Shown piece after piece: positions 23,865-33,188 of a DNA stretch of 34,781 nt (position 1 is its first letter; every line of letters starts with the position of its first letter). The DNA lies in the NCBI GenBank assembly GCA_944392765.1, contig CALXXU010000026.1:1-34781 (forward strand), written 5' to 3'. The position numbers were made by a program, and so were the translations under genes. The DNA comes from an uncultured Anaerobiospirillum sp. (GTDB lineage Bacteria; Pseudomonadota; Gammaproteobacteria; Enterobacterales; Succinivibrionaceae). The notes below the pieces were generated by a model. The model had not been told where the DNA came from and did not search any database. It was given only the letters and a program-made list of their open reading frames with translations.

Positions 23865-25499
23865 TTAGCCCTTAGGCTCAGAGACCTTCGCGAGCCACGA
23901 CTCAAACTCCTCCTGACTAAAGGCGGTCTTGAGATCGGACGGCAGTGCCGCCGTACGCTCTTGACCTTGCGGCTCAGCTGCCCCACCATCCCCTGATGGC
24001 GCCTCAGCTACTTGCGCCCCCAGTGCTCGCCCTGTATCCGTCGCGCCCAAAACCGAGAGTGCCTCAGGTACTGCTTGCGGAGCGCTTGGTTGAGTCGTGG
24101 TGCTGCGCGTGGCGGCATAGGCCGCCAGACCATTCTTTTCTTGCTGACGCTTGAGGTAGGCGGTAAAGGCAGCAGAGGTGGCGCTATTAGCGTCCGTGGC
24201 CGCTTGAGCGCTGATATCAGCGGCTGTCGGCGGTAAGGTACGCCCGCTGGTCACTGACCACGCCTGCGCCCTAGTCTCACCCCCTACTTCCTGCGCTGGT
24301 ACTGAGCTGCGCGCCGCCGCAGCTGGCACTACCGGCTGAGCGTTGGTCAGCTCCGTCAGTTGGGCGGCCGTTAACTCTGTAGACTGAGCAGCGCTTGGGT
24401 TTATCCCGGCAGGATCAGTTTGAGGCGTACCTATAGGCGCGGCGGCTGTTGGTATAGGTGCAGTGCTTGGATCTATCCCAGTAGGCTCAGTTGGAGCCGC
24501 TGGCTGCGGGGCGAGCGCAGCGGGCGCGCGCGGAATGGTGATGGTAAAGACCGTGGCAAAGGTGTTGTTCCACGAGCTTAGGGTCAGGGTGCCTTGGTGT
24601 ACCTTGGTCACGGCGGTGACTACCGCCAAGCCCAGGCCGGTGCCTGAGCTCTTGGAGGTAAAGAAGGGCTCGAAGATCTTGGTCTTGAGCTCTTCGGGGA
24701 TTATGGGGCCATTGTTGGCTACCGCTAAGGACACTTGGTCTTCATCGGCGGTCAGGCGCAAGATGATGTGGGTGGCCCCAGCCTCGACCGCATTGGCCAC
24801 TAAGTTCGACAGGGCGCCCACTAAGGCCGAGCTATTGCCCAAAATGGCAATGGCGCCGTGCGGAGCTTCGGTTTCGAGCAGTACCTGGCTTTTGTTGACG
24901 ACAGCGGCAACATTATTCTCCGTTGCGCTGATAAGCGTTGAGGCATCAAGCTCGCCTACGGTCATGTCGTTGGAGCGGGCAAAGAGCAAAATGTCGCTCA
25001 CCTGGGCCTCTAAGGCCTCAAGGCGGCTCATCAGCTTTTCTTGAAAGCGCTTGCGCGCGGTGGGCATGAGGTTGGCGTTGCCTAAGTTAGCCGCATACAA
25101 GATAGCCGCTGAGAGCGGGGTGCGGATTTGATGCGCGAGGCTCGCAGCCATCCGTCCTAAAGACGAGAGACGCTCCATATGCGCCAGCTTATCTTGCAAC
25201 AGGCGCGTTTGGGTCAAGTCCGTCATGTGAATGAGCTGACCTGTGCGCAGTTTGGTGGTTGTCACTTGCAGGCGGCGTCCGGTGCGGGTCGAGATTTCGT
25301 TGCCGTCGTCATTTTGCGGGCGAAAGGCCCGGGCCATCACCTCAAGCCAGCTTTTCCCCTCAAGCTCAGGGCAGTCTAAGAGCTGCGCGGCGCGCTCATT
25401 GGCGCGCACGATGACCCCCTGCTCATCGATCACCACCACCGCTGAGGGCAAGACGGCAAAGACCTCTTGCATCAAGCTGTAATCATCGTTGGCGCCCAT
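23865..25499 (-). CDS. flrB: Cytoplasmic flagellar sensor kinase FlrB/FleS
   Basis: A 544-residue kinase without membrane segments. ATG 25499 is preferred over GTG 25511 because GAGG then lies 6 bases upstream. A PAS domain (about 8-95: LPSAVVVIDEQGVIVRANERAAQLL) precedes HisKA with H123 in SLAHQIRTPLSAAILYA, the FlrB/FleS form. The ATPase domain has NLVANAVEAG, NNGPIIPEEL, FEPFFTSKSSGTGLGLAVV. After about residue 330 comes a tail of some 215 residues rich in Ala, Pro and Thr that known FlrB proteins lack. It should phosphorylate FlrC, whose gene follows after 166 bases on the same strand. Confidence 0.84.
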   Translation of the reverse strand: MGANDDYSLMQEVFAVLPSAVVVIDEQGVIVRANERAAQLLDCPELEGKSWLEVMARAFRPQNDDGNEISTRTGRRLQVTTTKLRTGQLIHMTDLTQTRLLQDKLAHMERLSSLGRMAASLAHQIRTPLSAAILYAANLGNANLMPTARKRFQEKLMSRLEALEAQVSDILLFARSNDMTVGELDASTLISATENNVAAVVNKSQVLLETEAPHGAIAILGNSSALVGALSNLVANAVEAGATHIILRLTADEDQVSLAVANNGPIIPEELKTKIFEPFFTSKSSGTGLGLAVVTAVTKVHQGTLTLSSWNNTFATVFTITIPRAPAALAPQPAAPTEPTGIDPSTAPIPTAAAPIGTPQTDPAGINPSAAQSTELTAAQLTELTNAQPVVPAAAARSSVPAQEVGGETRAQAWSVTSGRTLPPTAADISAQAATDANSATSAAFTAYLKRQQEKNGLAAYAATRSTTTQPSAPQAVPEALSVLGATDTGRALGAQVAEAPSGDGGAAEPQGQERTAALPSDLKTAFSQEEFESWLAKVSEPKG

Positions 25500-25541
25500 A
25501 TCTGCCCTCACTGCCCCCTATGCTCATCCTATTTTTTTGAG

Positions 25542-25550
25542 ATTATGCCA
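25542..25550 (-). promoter_or_regulatory. Extended -10 promoter candidate of flrB
   Basis: On the minus strand TGGCATAAT (TGn plus CATAAT), 43 bases before the flrB start; no clear -35. TGGCAT alone could suggest a sigma-54 -24 box, but no -12 GC lies at the right spacing. Confidence 0.4.
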
Positions 25551-25563
25551 CATCTGAAACGCG

Positions 25564-25595
25564 AAAAGCCCCGCAAGCGGGAGCCTACGGGGCTT
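25564..25595 (-). terminator. Terminator of purL
   Basis: On the minus strand AAGCCCCG/CGGGGCTT, 8 bp with a 14-base loop, followed by TT, about 80 bases after the purL stop. Confidence 0.8.
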
Positions 25596-25653
25596 GAGCA
25601 GTGTCAGCTGAGCGCGCTCAGCTGAGCTAACTGTGATGCGTTAGCCGGACGCG

Positions 25654-25697
25654 TTAGCCGATGAAGTGGCGCGCGTTAGCCGATGAAGCGGCGCGCG
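25654..25697. repeat. 22-bp tandem duplication of the purL 3' end
   Basis: Two adjacent 22-bp units (25654-25675 and 25676-25697), each starting TTAGCCGATGAAG, differing at one base. The second is the purL C-terminal coding end (ARRFIG and stop); the first is an untranslated copy just after the stop. Confidence 0.85.
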
Positions 25698-28600
25698 TTA
25701 GCAAAGAGGCGCATCCATGGGCTGAACTCACCCATGTCATCTGGGTGGTAGGAGTTAGCACAGGTGCGGACCACACGCTCTGGGTGCGGCATCATAATGG
25801 TGAAGCGACCATCCTCGGTGGTGACCGAGGTGATGCCGTTTGGCGAGCCGTTCGGGTTCATTGGGTAACGAGCGGTGACCTTGCCATAGTGGTCGATGTA
25901 GCGTAAGGCTACTAAGCCCGCAGCCTCGAGCTGCTGTAAGTGCTCGTCGTTCTTGAACTCAGCGCGGCCCTCACCGTGAGATACCACGATCGGCAGCTGC
26001 GAGCCTTCCATACCGGCATAGAAAATCGATGGGCTCTTTTGGATCTCGACCTCGACAAAACGGGCCTCAAAGCGCTCGGACTTGTTGGTAACAAAGCGTG
26101 GCCACAGGGCAGCGCCTGGGATTAAGTCACGCAGAGTCGACATCATCTGGCAGCCGTTGCAGACACCTAAGGCAAAGGTGTCCTTGCGGTTAAAGAAGGC
26201 CTCGAACTCGCTCTTAGCGCGCTCGTTGAAGAGGATGGACTTAGCCCAGCCTTCACCAGCACCTAAGACGTCACCGTAAGAGAAACCACCGCAGGCGGCA
26301 AAGCCCATGAAGTCCTTGAGGCTAACCTCACCCGATAAAATCTCGGACATATGGACATCAACCGCGCTAAAGCCCGCACGGGTAAAGGCGTGAGCCATCT
26401 CGGCCTGCGAGTTGACGCCCTGCTCACGTAAAATCGCAACCTTAGGCTGAGCGCCCGTGCCGATAAATGGGGCGGCGATATTCTCTTCGTTGTTGAAGCT
26501 AAGCTGGTAGAACAAGCCTGGATCTTGAGCGTCGCCCTTGTCTTCAAACTCTTCTTTGGCGCAGCTTGGGTTATCACGCAGGGCCTGCATGTGGTAAGTG
26601 GTCTCAGCCCAGATGAGGCGCAGGTGATTGCGGCTATCGTTGAAGATCTCAGCGCCATTGCGGGTGATGACGATGCGATCGTCCTCACGCAGCGTACCTA
26701 AGACGTAGGAGATGTTGGCAAGACCGTGGCCTGAGAGGATATTTAAGACCTTCTCCTTTTGCTCGGTTGAGACCTGGATAACGGCACCTAATTCCTCAGC
26801 AAAGAGCGCGGCTAAATTATTCTCATTGAGTTGATCTAAGGCCACCTCAAGACCGGTGTGACCGGCAAAGGCCATCTCAGCTAAGGTGGTGAATAAGCCA
26901 CCGTCGGAGATGTCGTGGTAGGCCAAGATCAAGTCGTGCTGATTTAAGAACTGAATGGCGTCAAACAGACCCTTTAAGCGCTGTGGGTGGTCGAGGTTAG
27001 CTGGGACGTTACCTAACTTACGGTAGACCTGAGCTAAGGAAGAGCCACCTAATCTTGCTTGGCCCTCACCTAAATCGATGTAGATTAAGGAGGTTGGGCC
27101 CTTATCGGTGCGCAATTGTGGGGTTAAGGTCTTGTTGATGTTCTCGCAGCGGGCAAAGGAGGAGATGATGAGCGACATTGGCGCAATCACCTCGCGCTTT
27201 TCACCATCCTGCTCCCACGAGGTCTTCATCGACATCGAGTCCTTGCCCACCGGTACGGTGATACCCAGCTCTGGGCATAATTCCATACCTAAGGTCTGAA
27301 CGGCGTCAAATAAACCGGCATCCTCACCACCATGGTTGTTAGCAGCCATCCAGTTGGCCGATAACTTGACGCGGTTTAAGTCACCGATGCAGGCAGCGGC
27401 GATATTGGTGATGGCCTCACCCACAGCTAAGCGTACCGAAGCCTTGTGGTCAAGTAAGGCCACTGGGGTGCGCTCGCCCATGGCGGCAGCCTCACCGTGG
27501 GTGCTGTCATAGGAAGCGGCAGTGACTGCGACATCCGAGACTGGTACCTGCCAAGGACCGACCATTTGGTCACGGGCGACTAAGCCGGTCACCGAGCGGT
27601 CACCGATGGTGATAAGGAAGGTCTTCTCGGCGACGGTTGGCAGCGACAGCACGCGCTCAGCGGCCTCTTGCAGGCTGATCTCAGAGCCATCAAAGGCTGG
27701 GCTGTGGTGGGTAGCGCGCTTAACCTGCTTGAACATGCGTGGAGGCTTGCCTAAGAGAATGTCTAATGGCAAGTCGATTGGGCAATTGTCAAAGTGGCTG
27801 TCGTGCAGGACAACGCGGCGCTCAGCAGTGGCCTCACCGATAACGGCGTACTGGGCACGCTCACGCTTACAGAAAGCCTCAAAGACTGGGAACTTGTCTG
27901 GCATGACCGCTAAGACGTAGCGCTCTTGGGACTCATTGCACCAGATCTGCAATGGCGACATACCCGGCTCGTCGTTTGGAATGGCACGCAGCTCAAAGCG
28001 GCCACCGACGCCACCGTCAGCGACTAATTCTGGCATGGCGTTAGATAAGCCACCAGCACCGACGTCATGGATGAACATGATTGGATTATCTGGGCCTAAT
28101 TCCCAACAGGCGTCGATCACTTCTTGGCAGCGACGCTGCATTTCTGGGTTGCCACGCTGAACCGAAGCAAAGTCGAGCTCTTCGGCGGACTGGCCCGAGT
28201 TCATCGAGGAAGCGGCACCACCACCTAAGCCGATGTTCATGGCGGGGCCACCTAAGACGATGAGCTTAGCACCTGGATCGATGTGATCCTTTTGGATGTG
28301 CTCACGGCGGATATTACCCCAACCACCGGCGAGCATAATTGGCTTGTGGTAGCCGCGAATTTCGGTGCCGTTGAAGCTCGAGACTTGCTCCTCGTAGGTA
28401 CGGAAGTAACCGCACAGATTTGGACGACCAAATTCGTTATTGAAGGAAGCAGCGCCTAATGGACCTTCGATCATGATGTCTAAGGCCGAAGCGATACGAT
28501 TTGGCTTACCAAAGTCGTGCTCCCATGGGCGCTCATAACCTGGGATCTTGAGGTTGGAGACGCTAAAGCCGCATAAGCCCGCCTTTGGCTTGGAGCCGAC

Positions 28601-29572
28601 ACCAGTGGCGCCCTCATCGCGGATTTCACCGCCGGAGCCGGTGGCAGCACCTGGGAAAGGCGAAATCGCGGTTGGGTGGTTGTGGGTCTCCACCTTCATC
28701 AGGATCGGCATATCCTCTTGGTGGAAGGTCCACTCATGGCTTTGGGCGTCGGCAAAGAAACGGCCGGCACTCGAGCCTTCCATTACCGCTGCGTTATCGC
28801 GGTAAGCCGAGAGGACATAATCAGGGGTGGCCTCAAAGGTGTTGCGCACCATGCCAAAGAGCGACTTGTCCTGAGACTCGCCGTCGATCTCCCACTTAGC
28901 GTTGAAGACCTTGTGGCGGCAGTGCTCGGAGTTCATCTGAGCGAACATATAGAGCTCAATGTCGCTTGGATCGCGGCCTAAGTTCTTAAAGGACTCTAAC
29001 AGATAGTCCATTTCCTCAGGCGATAAAGCTAGGCCCAAGGACACATTGGCCTCTTCTAGGGCGGCACGGCCACCGGTGCTCAAGGCCACGGTCTTGTAAG
29101 GAGCTGGCTGCTGCTCACTAAAGAGAGCGGCTGCTGCCTCAAAGTCGCCCAAGACGACCTGCATCATGCGATCGTGGATTAACGAAGCGATGGTGGCGCG
29201 CTGCTCAGGGGTAAACTCCCCGGCGGCCGCTTTAATGTAGTAAGCGATACCGCGCTCGATGCGATGAATGCCCGTGAGACCGCAGTTGTGAGCGATATCA
29301 GTGGCCTTGGTGGCCCAAGGCGAGATCGTGCCCACACGTGGTACCACTAAGAAGAGCTCGCCCTGCTCGCCATGGCCCTCGTCGACTGGACCGTAGGTCA
29401 AGATCTTGGTGAGCACTTGCTGTTGCTCATCGCTCAAAGGCTGAGCGCAGTCAATTAAGTGCACGTAAACCGTACTGATGCTGTCAACTGGCACCGAGGC
29501 GGCGCGTAACGCTGCCATCAATTTATCGATTTTGTAATCAGATAGTGCCGAAGAGCCACGCAGAATTTCCAT
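25676..29572 (-). CDS. purL: Phosphoribosylformylglycinamidine synthase PurL (large, single-chain)
   Basis: A 1298-residue enzyme of purine biosynthesis (E. coli 1295), converting FGAR, glutamine and ATP to FGAM, glutamate and ADP. The N-terminal domain, the duplicated AIR-synthase-like halves ([49 protein letters not shown] in parts, [20 protein letters not shown]) and the C-terminal class I glutamine amidotransferase are all present. The amidotransferase has nucleophile Cys1138 in [10 protein letters not shown] and [14 protein letters not shown] near the end. It is monocistronic, transcribed away from the sugar importer. No defect is seen. Confidence 0.97.
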   Translation of the reverse strand: MEILRGSSALSDYKIDKLMAALRAASVPVDSISTVYVHLIDCAQPLSDEQQQVLTKILTYGPVDEGHGEQGELFLVVPRVGTISPWATKATDIAHNCGLTGIHRIERGIAYYIKAAAGEFTPEQRATIASLIHDRMMQVVLGDFEAAAALFSEQQPAPYKTVALSTGGRAALEEANVSLGLALSPEEMDYLLESFKNLGRDPSDIELYMFAQMNSEHCRHKVFNAKWEIDGESQDKSLFGMVRNTFEATPDYVLSAYRDNAAVMEGSSAGRFFADAQSHEWTFHQEDMPILMKVETHNHPTAISPFPGAATGSGGEIRDEGATGVGSKPKAGLCGFSVSNLKIPGYERPWEHDFGKPNRIASALDIMIEGPLGAASFNNEFGRPNLCGYFRTYEEQVSSFNGTEIRGYHKPIMLAGGWGNIRREHIQKDHIDPGAKLIVLGGPAMNIGLGGGAASSMNSGQSAEELDFASVQRGNPEMQRRCQEVIDACWELGPDNPIMFIHDVGAGGLSNAMPELVADGGVGGRFELRAIPNDEPGMSPLQIWCNESQERYVLAVMPDKFPVFEAFCKRERAQYAVIGEATAERRVVLHDSHFDNCPIDLPLDILLGKPPRMFKQVKRATHHSPAFDGSEISLQEAAERVLSLPTVAEKTFLITIGDRSVTGLVARDQMVGPWQVPVSDVAVTAASYDSTHGEAAAMGERTPVALLDHKASVRLAVGEAITNIAAACIGDLNRVKLSANWMAANNHGGEDAGLFDAVQTLGMELCPELGITVPVGKDSMSMKTSWEQDGEKREVIAPMSLIISSFARCENINKTLTPQLRTDKGPTSLIYIDLGEGQARLGGSSLAQVYRKLGNVPANLDHPQRLKGLFDAIQFLNQHDLILAYHDISDGGLFTTLAEMAFAGHTGLEVALDQLNENNLAALFAEELGAVIQVSTEQKEKVLNILSGHGLANISYVLGTLREDDRIVITRNGAEIFNDSRNHLRLIWAETTYHMQALRDNPSCAKEEFEDKGDAQDPGLFYQLSFNNEENIAAPFIGTGAQPKVAILREQGVNSQAEMAHAFTRAGFSAVDVHMSEILSGEVSLKDFMGFAACGGFSYGDVLGAGEGWAKSILFNERAKSEFEAFFNRKDTFALGVCNGCQMMSTLRDLIPGAALWPRFVTNKSERFEARFVEVEIQKSPSIFYAGMEGSQLPIVVSHGEGRAEFKNDEHLQQLEAAGLVALRYIDHYGKVTARYPMNPNGSPNGITSVTTEDGRFTIMMPHPERVVRTCANSYHPDDMGEFSPWMRLFANARRFIG

Positions 29573-29617
29573 GAACTAGGTCCTGTAAATCGGGTCCAAC
29601 ATTTGAAAAGATGCGCT

Positions 29618-29626
29618 ATTCTATCA
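29618..29626 (-). promoter_or_regulatory. Extended -10 promoter of purL
   Basis: On the minus strand TGATAGAAT (TGn plus TAGAAT), 45 bases before the purL ATG. No PurR-type operator (ACGCAAACGTTTGCGT-like) was recognised nearby. Confidence 0.5.
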
Positions 29627-29742
29627 GATTTGAGCGCCTACGACGCCCCCTGAAACGATCTGATCACTGACAAAACATGCAAGCCTCGTTCGACACGGCA
29701 CGCTGGGGCACAAACGGCACAGGCACGCCATTGCTCTTAGGT

Positions 29743-29757
29743 TGTGAACCGGTCACA
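29743..29757 (+). promoter_or_regulatory. CRP-like palindrome upstream of the sugar importer
   Basis: TGTGA-ACCGG-TCACA has both perfect CRP half-sites but a 5-base instead of 6-base spacer, so binding by CRP is uncertain. It lies 220 bases before the binding-protein gene in the divergent region with purL. Confidence 0.35.
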
Positions 29758-29898
29758 TCCCATAATGCAAGCCAAATTTTAAGAATTTTGTCCACGATAG
29801 TGCGGTTATGTGACAACTCCCGCAAATTAACACACGCAACGATCCATGGACTTCATTTGCGGCTATATTGTTGAGTGAAAATGGCTTAAGGGTGCGGA

Positions 29899-29912
29899 TG
29901 TAAACGTTATCA
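29899..29912 (+). promoter_or_regulatory. LacI/GalR-type operator candidate of the sugar importer
   Basis: TGTAAACGTTATCA is an imperfect 14-bp palindrome with the central CG and flanking TGWWAAC halves of LacI-family operators. It lies 66 bases before the binding-protein start. A possible -10, TATATT (29864-29869), is just upstream. No LacI-family gene is in the window. Confidence 0.5.
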
Positions 29913-29977
29913 CAAACCCGGAGCCACGCACACAAGCGTGTGGGATGCGTGCCTTACTTTGCAACATGGAGATGTCT

Positions 29978-31246
29978 ATGAAGATTAAGAAGATTGCGCT
30001 GGCCTTGCTGGGGGCTGCCACCTTAAGCGTTGCCGCTTCCGCTCAGGCCGCAACCGAACTTAAGATCTGGTGCTGGGATGATAACTTCAATGTCCCTGCC
30101 GCTAAGCTCGCCGGTGAGCGTTTTGCGCAAAAGCACCCTGATGTCACGGTCAAGGTTGAGTCCATTGCCCAAGACAATACCATTCAAAAGCTCAACGCCG
30201 CTTTAGGTGCTAATAACTTACGCGGCCTGCCAGATATCGTCTTAATCGAAGACTACCGCTCCAAGAACTTTGCCTTAGGCTATCCTGATTTCTTAAAGGA
30301 CTTAAAGGGCATCGTCGACCACAGCAAGTTTGTGGACTACAAGGTTGCCGCTTCCTCAGTCGGTGATAAGACCTACGGCGTCCCATTTGACTCGGGTGTT
30401 ACCGCCCTCTTTATCCGCATGGATATCTTTGAGAAGGCAGGTTACCAGCTCTCCGACTTCAAGAACCTGACCTGGGACAAGTTCATCACCATGGGTAAGC
30501 GCGTCAAGGCGATGACCGGCATGCCGATCTTACCTTACGACCCAAGCGACTTAATGGAGCTGCGCACCATGCTCCAGTCGGCCGGTTCCTGGTACACCGA
30601 CTCTAACGACGTTAACAAGGTCACCTTAGCTGACAATGAAGTCATCAAGGCTGGCTTTGAGGTCTACAAGAAGTTAAACGATGAGGGCTTAGTCCTGCCA
30701 TACTCGGGCTGGAACCAGTTCTTATCCTCCTTCCAGACCGGCAAGGTTGCCGCCGTCCTCTCCTCGTGCTGGCTCGTGCCATCGTTTGAGTCCAACACCG
30801 CTGACGCAGGCAAGTGGCGCGTAGTCGAGATTCCACGTTTAGATAACATCCCTGGTGCTACCAACTACTCGAACCAAGGCGGTTCGCAGTGGTACGTCAA
30901 TGCCCACTCGGCCAATGCTGACTTAGCCGCTCAGTTCTTAGCTGAGACCTTTGGCTCCGATCAAGAAATGATCAACGAGCTCGTACCTAAGATTGGCCTG
31001 ATTTCGACCATGAAGGACATCGAGGCCTTACCTAACTATCAAAAGCCAAATGCTTACTTTGGCAACCAGTTAGTGGCCAAGCACTTCATTGAGTGGAACG
31101 CCAAGATTCCACCTGTTAACTACGGTATGCACACCAAGGCCGTTGAGAGCATCGTCCAAGAGGCCCTGCAGCGTTACTTAGGCGGTGAGGACATTGACAC
31201 GGTCTTATCTGACGCCCAAGTAATGGCCGAGATGCAGATCCAATAA
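29978..31246 (+). CDS. Sugar ABC transporter, periplasmic binding protein (CUT1, LacE-like)
   Basis: A 422-residue protein. ATG 29978 is used because GGAG lies 6-7 bases before it and MKIKKIALALLGAATLSVAASAQA is a complete signal peptide. The mature protein (ATELKIWCWDDNFNVPAAKLAGERF, GLPDIVLIEDYR, YGVPFDSGVTALFIRMDIFEKAGY, LQSAGSWY, NQGGSQWYV) is a family 1 solute-binding protein. From memory, it most resembles lactose or disaccharide binders of the LacE type; substrate assignment is tentative. It leads the four-gene importer operon and is separated from the permeases by 111 bases holding a perfect palindrome. Confidence 0.85.
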   Translation: MKIKKIALALLGAATLSVAASAQAATELKIWCWDDNFNVPAAKLAGERFAQKHPDVTVKVESIAQDNTIQKLNAALGANNLRGLPDIVLIEDYRSKNFALGYPDFLKDLKGIVDHSKFVDYKVAASSVGDKTYGVPFDSGVTALFIRMDIFEKAGYQLSDFKNLTWDKFITMGKRVKAMTGMPILPYDPSDLMELRTMLQSAGSWYTDSNDVNKVTLADNEVIKAGFEVYKKLNDEGLVLPYSGWNQFLSSFQTGKVAAVLSSCWLVPSFESNTADAGKWRVVEIPRLDNIPGATNYSNQGGSQWYVNAHSANADLAAQFLAETFGSDQEMINELVPKIGLISTMKDIEALPNYQKPNAYFGNQLVAKHFIEWNAKIPPVNYGMHTKAVESIVQEALQRYLGGEDIDTVLSDAQVMAEMQIQ

Positions 31247-31307
31247 CCAAGCTTAAGTTCTCAACCCCACCCCCTAATAATGCAAAATCTTAGGGCCGGA
31301 GGTCACC

Positions 31308-31333
31308 ACGCAAGCGCCTTAAGGCGCTTGCGT
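31308..31333 (+). other. 26-bp perfect palindrome between binding-protein and permease genes
   Basis: ACGCAAGCGCCTT is followed directly by its exact reverse complement, and then CTTTGAG. Such intercistronic hairpins act as partial terminators or 3' mRNA stabilisers (compare malE-malF), raising binding-protein yield over permeases. Confidence 0.75.
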
Positions 31334-31357
31334 CTTTGAGAGTAGTTGGAGCGCATA

Positions 31358-32260
31358 ATGTCAGATCAACCAATCAAGTACACGCGCGGCGTGCTCGAAA
31401 AGCGTAATGACATCTGGGGCTGGTGCTTTGTGGGCCTGGCCACCATTCTCATTATCGAGTTCGTCTTTTACCCAATGGTGCAAGCCTTCATCATGTCCTT
31501 GTATGGCGGCACCGGTAACAACACCCACTTCGTGGGCACCTTCAATTACCAGCGTATGCTGGTGGACTCGACCTTTAAGAAGGCCCTGTTCAACACCTTT
31601 ATCTACCTCATCATCCAAGTACCAGTGATGCTCTTTATCGCCCTGGTGGTTGCGGTGATGCTCAACAATCAAAAGCTCAAGTTTAAGGGCTTCTTCCGGG
31701 TCGCGATCTTCTTACCTTGCGTCACCTCCTTGGTTTCCTACTCCCTGATCATGAAGGCGATCTTCGCAAACCAAGGTATGTTCAACTCGGTGATGATGGA
31801 TTGGGGCTTATTAGATAGCCCGATTATGTGGGTTACCGATCCGTTCTGGGCCAAGGTCTTGATCATTATCTCGATCACCTGGCGCTGGATTGGCTACAAC
31901 ATGGTGTTCTACCTTGCAGGCCTGCAAAATATCGAGCCGTCGGTCTATGAGGCTGCCGATATCGATGGCGCTGGACCAATCAAGCGCTTCTTCACCATTA
32001 CGATTCCGCTGCTCAAGCCAATCATTCTCTTTACCACGATCACCTCGACTATCGGTACGCTCCAGCTGTTCGATGAAGTCCAGAACATCACTCAAGGTGG
32101 TCCTGCCAACGGCACGGTTACGATCTCGCAGTACATCTACAATCTGTGCTTCAAGTTCACGCCAAACTTTGGCTACGCCTGCGCCGTCGCCTTTGTCGTG
32201 GTCGTACTGATCGTGCTCCTGTCGCTGATTCAATTCCGCTTGGCTCGCGATAAGGACTAG
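31358..32260 (+). CDS. Sugar ABC transporter permease (MalF/LacF-type)
   Basis: A 300-residue inner-membrane permease. ATG 31358 follows GGAG at 6 bases; TTG 31346 is less likely. Six membrane segments are expected: about 20-43, 80-105, 115-138, 165-188, 215-238 and 272-293. The EAA loop that docks the ATPase is YEAADIDGAGPIKRFFTITIP (given here in short as YEAADIDGAG, residues 197-206). It has the short-N-terminus layout of CUT1 permeases and forms the channel with the next gene, starting 9 bases after its stop. Confidence 0.88.
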   Translation: MSDQPIKYTRGVLEKRNDIWGWCFVGLATILIIEFVFYPMVQAFIMSLYGGTGNNTHFVGTFNYQRMLVDSTFKKALFNTFIYLIIQVPVMLFIALVVAVMLNNQKLKFKGFFRVAIFLPCVTSLVSYSLIMKAIFANQGMFNSVMMDWGLLDSPIMWVTDPFWAKVLIIISITWRWIGYNMVFYLAGLQNIEPSVYEAADIDGAGPIKRFFTITIPLLKPIILFTTITSTIGTLQLFDEVQNITQGGPANGTVTISQYIYNLCFKFTPNFGYACAVAFVVVVLIVLLSLIQFRLARDKD

Positions 32261-32269
32261 GAGTAAACC

Positions 32270-33145
32270 ATGAAACAATCGCAAGTTAATACTTCGATGT
32301 CGGTGCTGCGCTACACCATCTTGATCATCGCCGCCTTCGTATCCCTCTTCCCATTTGTTTGGATGCTGATTGCTGCGACCAACGCGAACGTCGCGATCAA
32401 CGCTGGTACTATGACCATTGGTGACCAGCTGATGGTGAACTTGCGCAATCTGTTCAATCCTGAGTTAGGCTTTGCCGCTGCTATTGTCAACTCGGCCTGG
32501 ATTGCACTCATCACCACGGTCTGCGCACTGTTAGTCTCGAGCGCCGCCGGTTACGGCTTTGAGATCTTCCGCAGCAAGAAGCGCGACCTAGTCTTTGGCA
32601 TCCTCTTAGTTTCGATGATGGTGCCATTCTGCGCCCTGATGATTCCTCTCTATCGCCTCTTTGGTACCTTTGGTTCGATGGGCTTTGATGATGCGGGCAA
32701 TCCGGTGGCACCTTGGAAGTGGTTAGGCCTTGATACCTATTTCTCGGTCATCATGCCATTAGTAGCCACGGCCTTCTTGATCTTCTTATTCCGTCAGAAC
32801 ACCAAGGCCTTCCCTAAGGACATCTTAGAGGCTGCTCGTATCGACGGTCTGTCGGAAATTGCGATCTTCTTTAAGGTCTATTTCCCGGTCATGCGTCCAA
32901 CCTACGCCGCCGCCGCGATTATTACCTTCATGGGCAGCTGGAACAACTTCCTGTGGCCTCTGGTCGCGTTGCAGACCCCCGAGATGCGCACGGTACCACT
33001 GGTGCTCTCGAATATGGGTTCGTCCTACACTCCTGACTACGGCATGATTATGTGCGGCATCGTGATTGCGACCTTGCCAACTGCGGCCATTTTCTTCCTG
33101 ATGCAAAAGTACTTTGTGGCAGGTATGGTCGGCGCCGTCAAGTAA
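32270..33145 (+). CDS. Sugar ABC transporter permease (MalG/LacG-type)
   Basis: A 291-residue second permease. AGGAGT lies 5-6 bases before the ATG. The N-terminal membrane segment is RYTILIIAAFVSLFPFVWML. The EAA loop LEAARIDGLSEIAIFF starts at about 186, and SWNNFLWPL follows, both characteristic of MalG-type subunits. It pairs with the upstream permease. A 43-base gap leads to the ATPase gene. Confidence 0.88.
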   Translation: MKQSQVNTSMSVLRYTILIIAAFVSLFPFVWMLIAATNANVAINAGTMTIGDQLMVNLRNLFNPELGFAAAIVNSAWIALITTVCALLVSSAAGYGFEIFRSKKRDLVFGILLVSMMVPFCALMIPLYRLFGTFGSMGFDDAGNPVAPWKWLGLDTYFSVIMPLVATAFLIFLFRQNTKAFPKDILEAARIDGLSEIAIFFKVYFPVMRPTYAAAAIITFMGSWNNFLWPLVALQTPEMRTVPLVLSNMGSSYTPDYGMIMCGIVIATLPTAAIFFLMQKYFVAGMVGAVK

Positions 33146-33188
33146 GAACTAACAAAGAGCAACTAGACAAGAATCGAGAACTAGCAAA

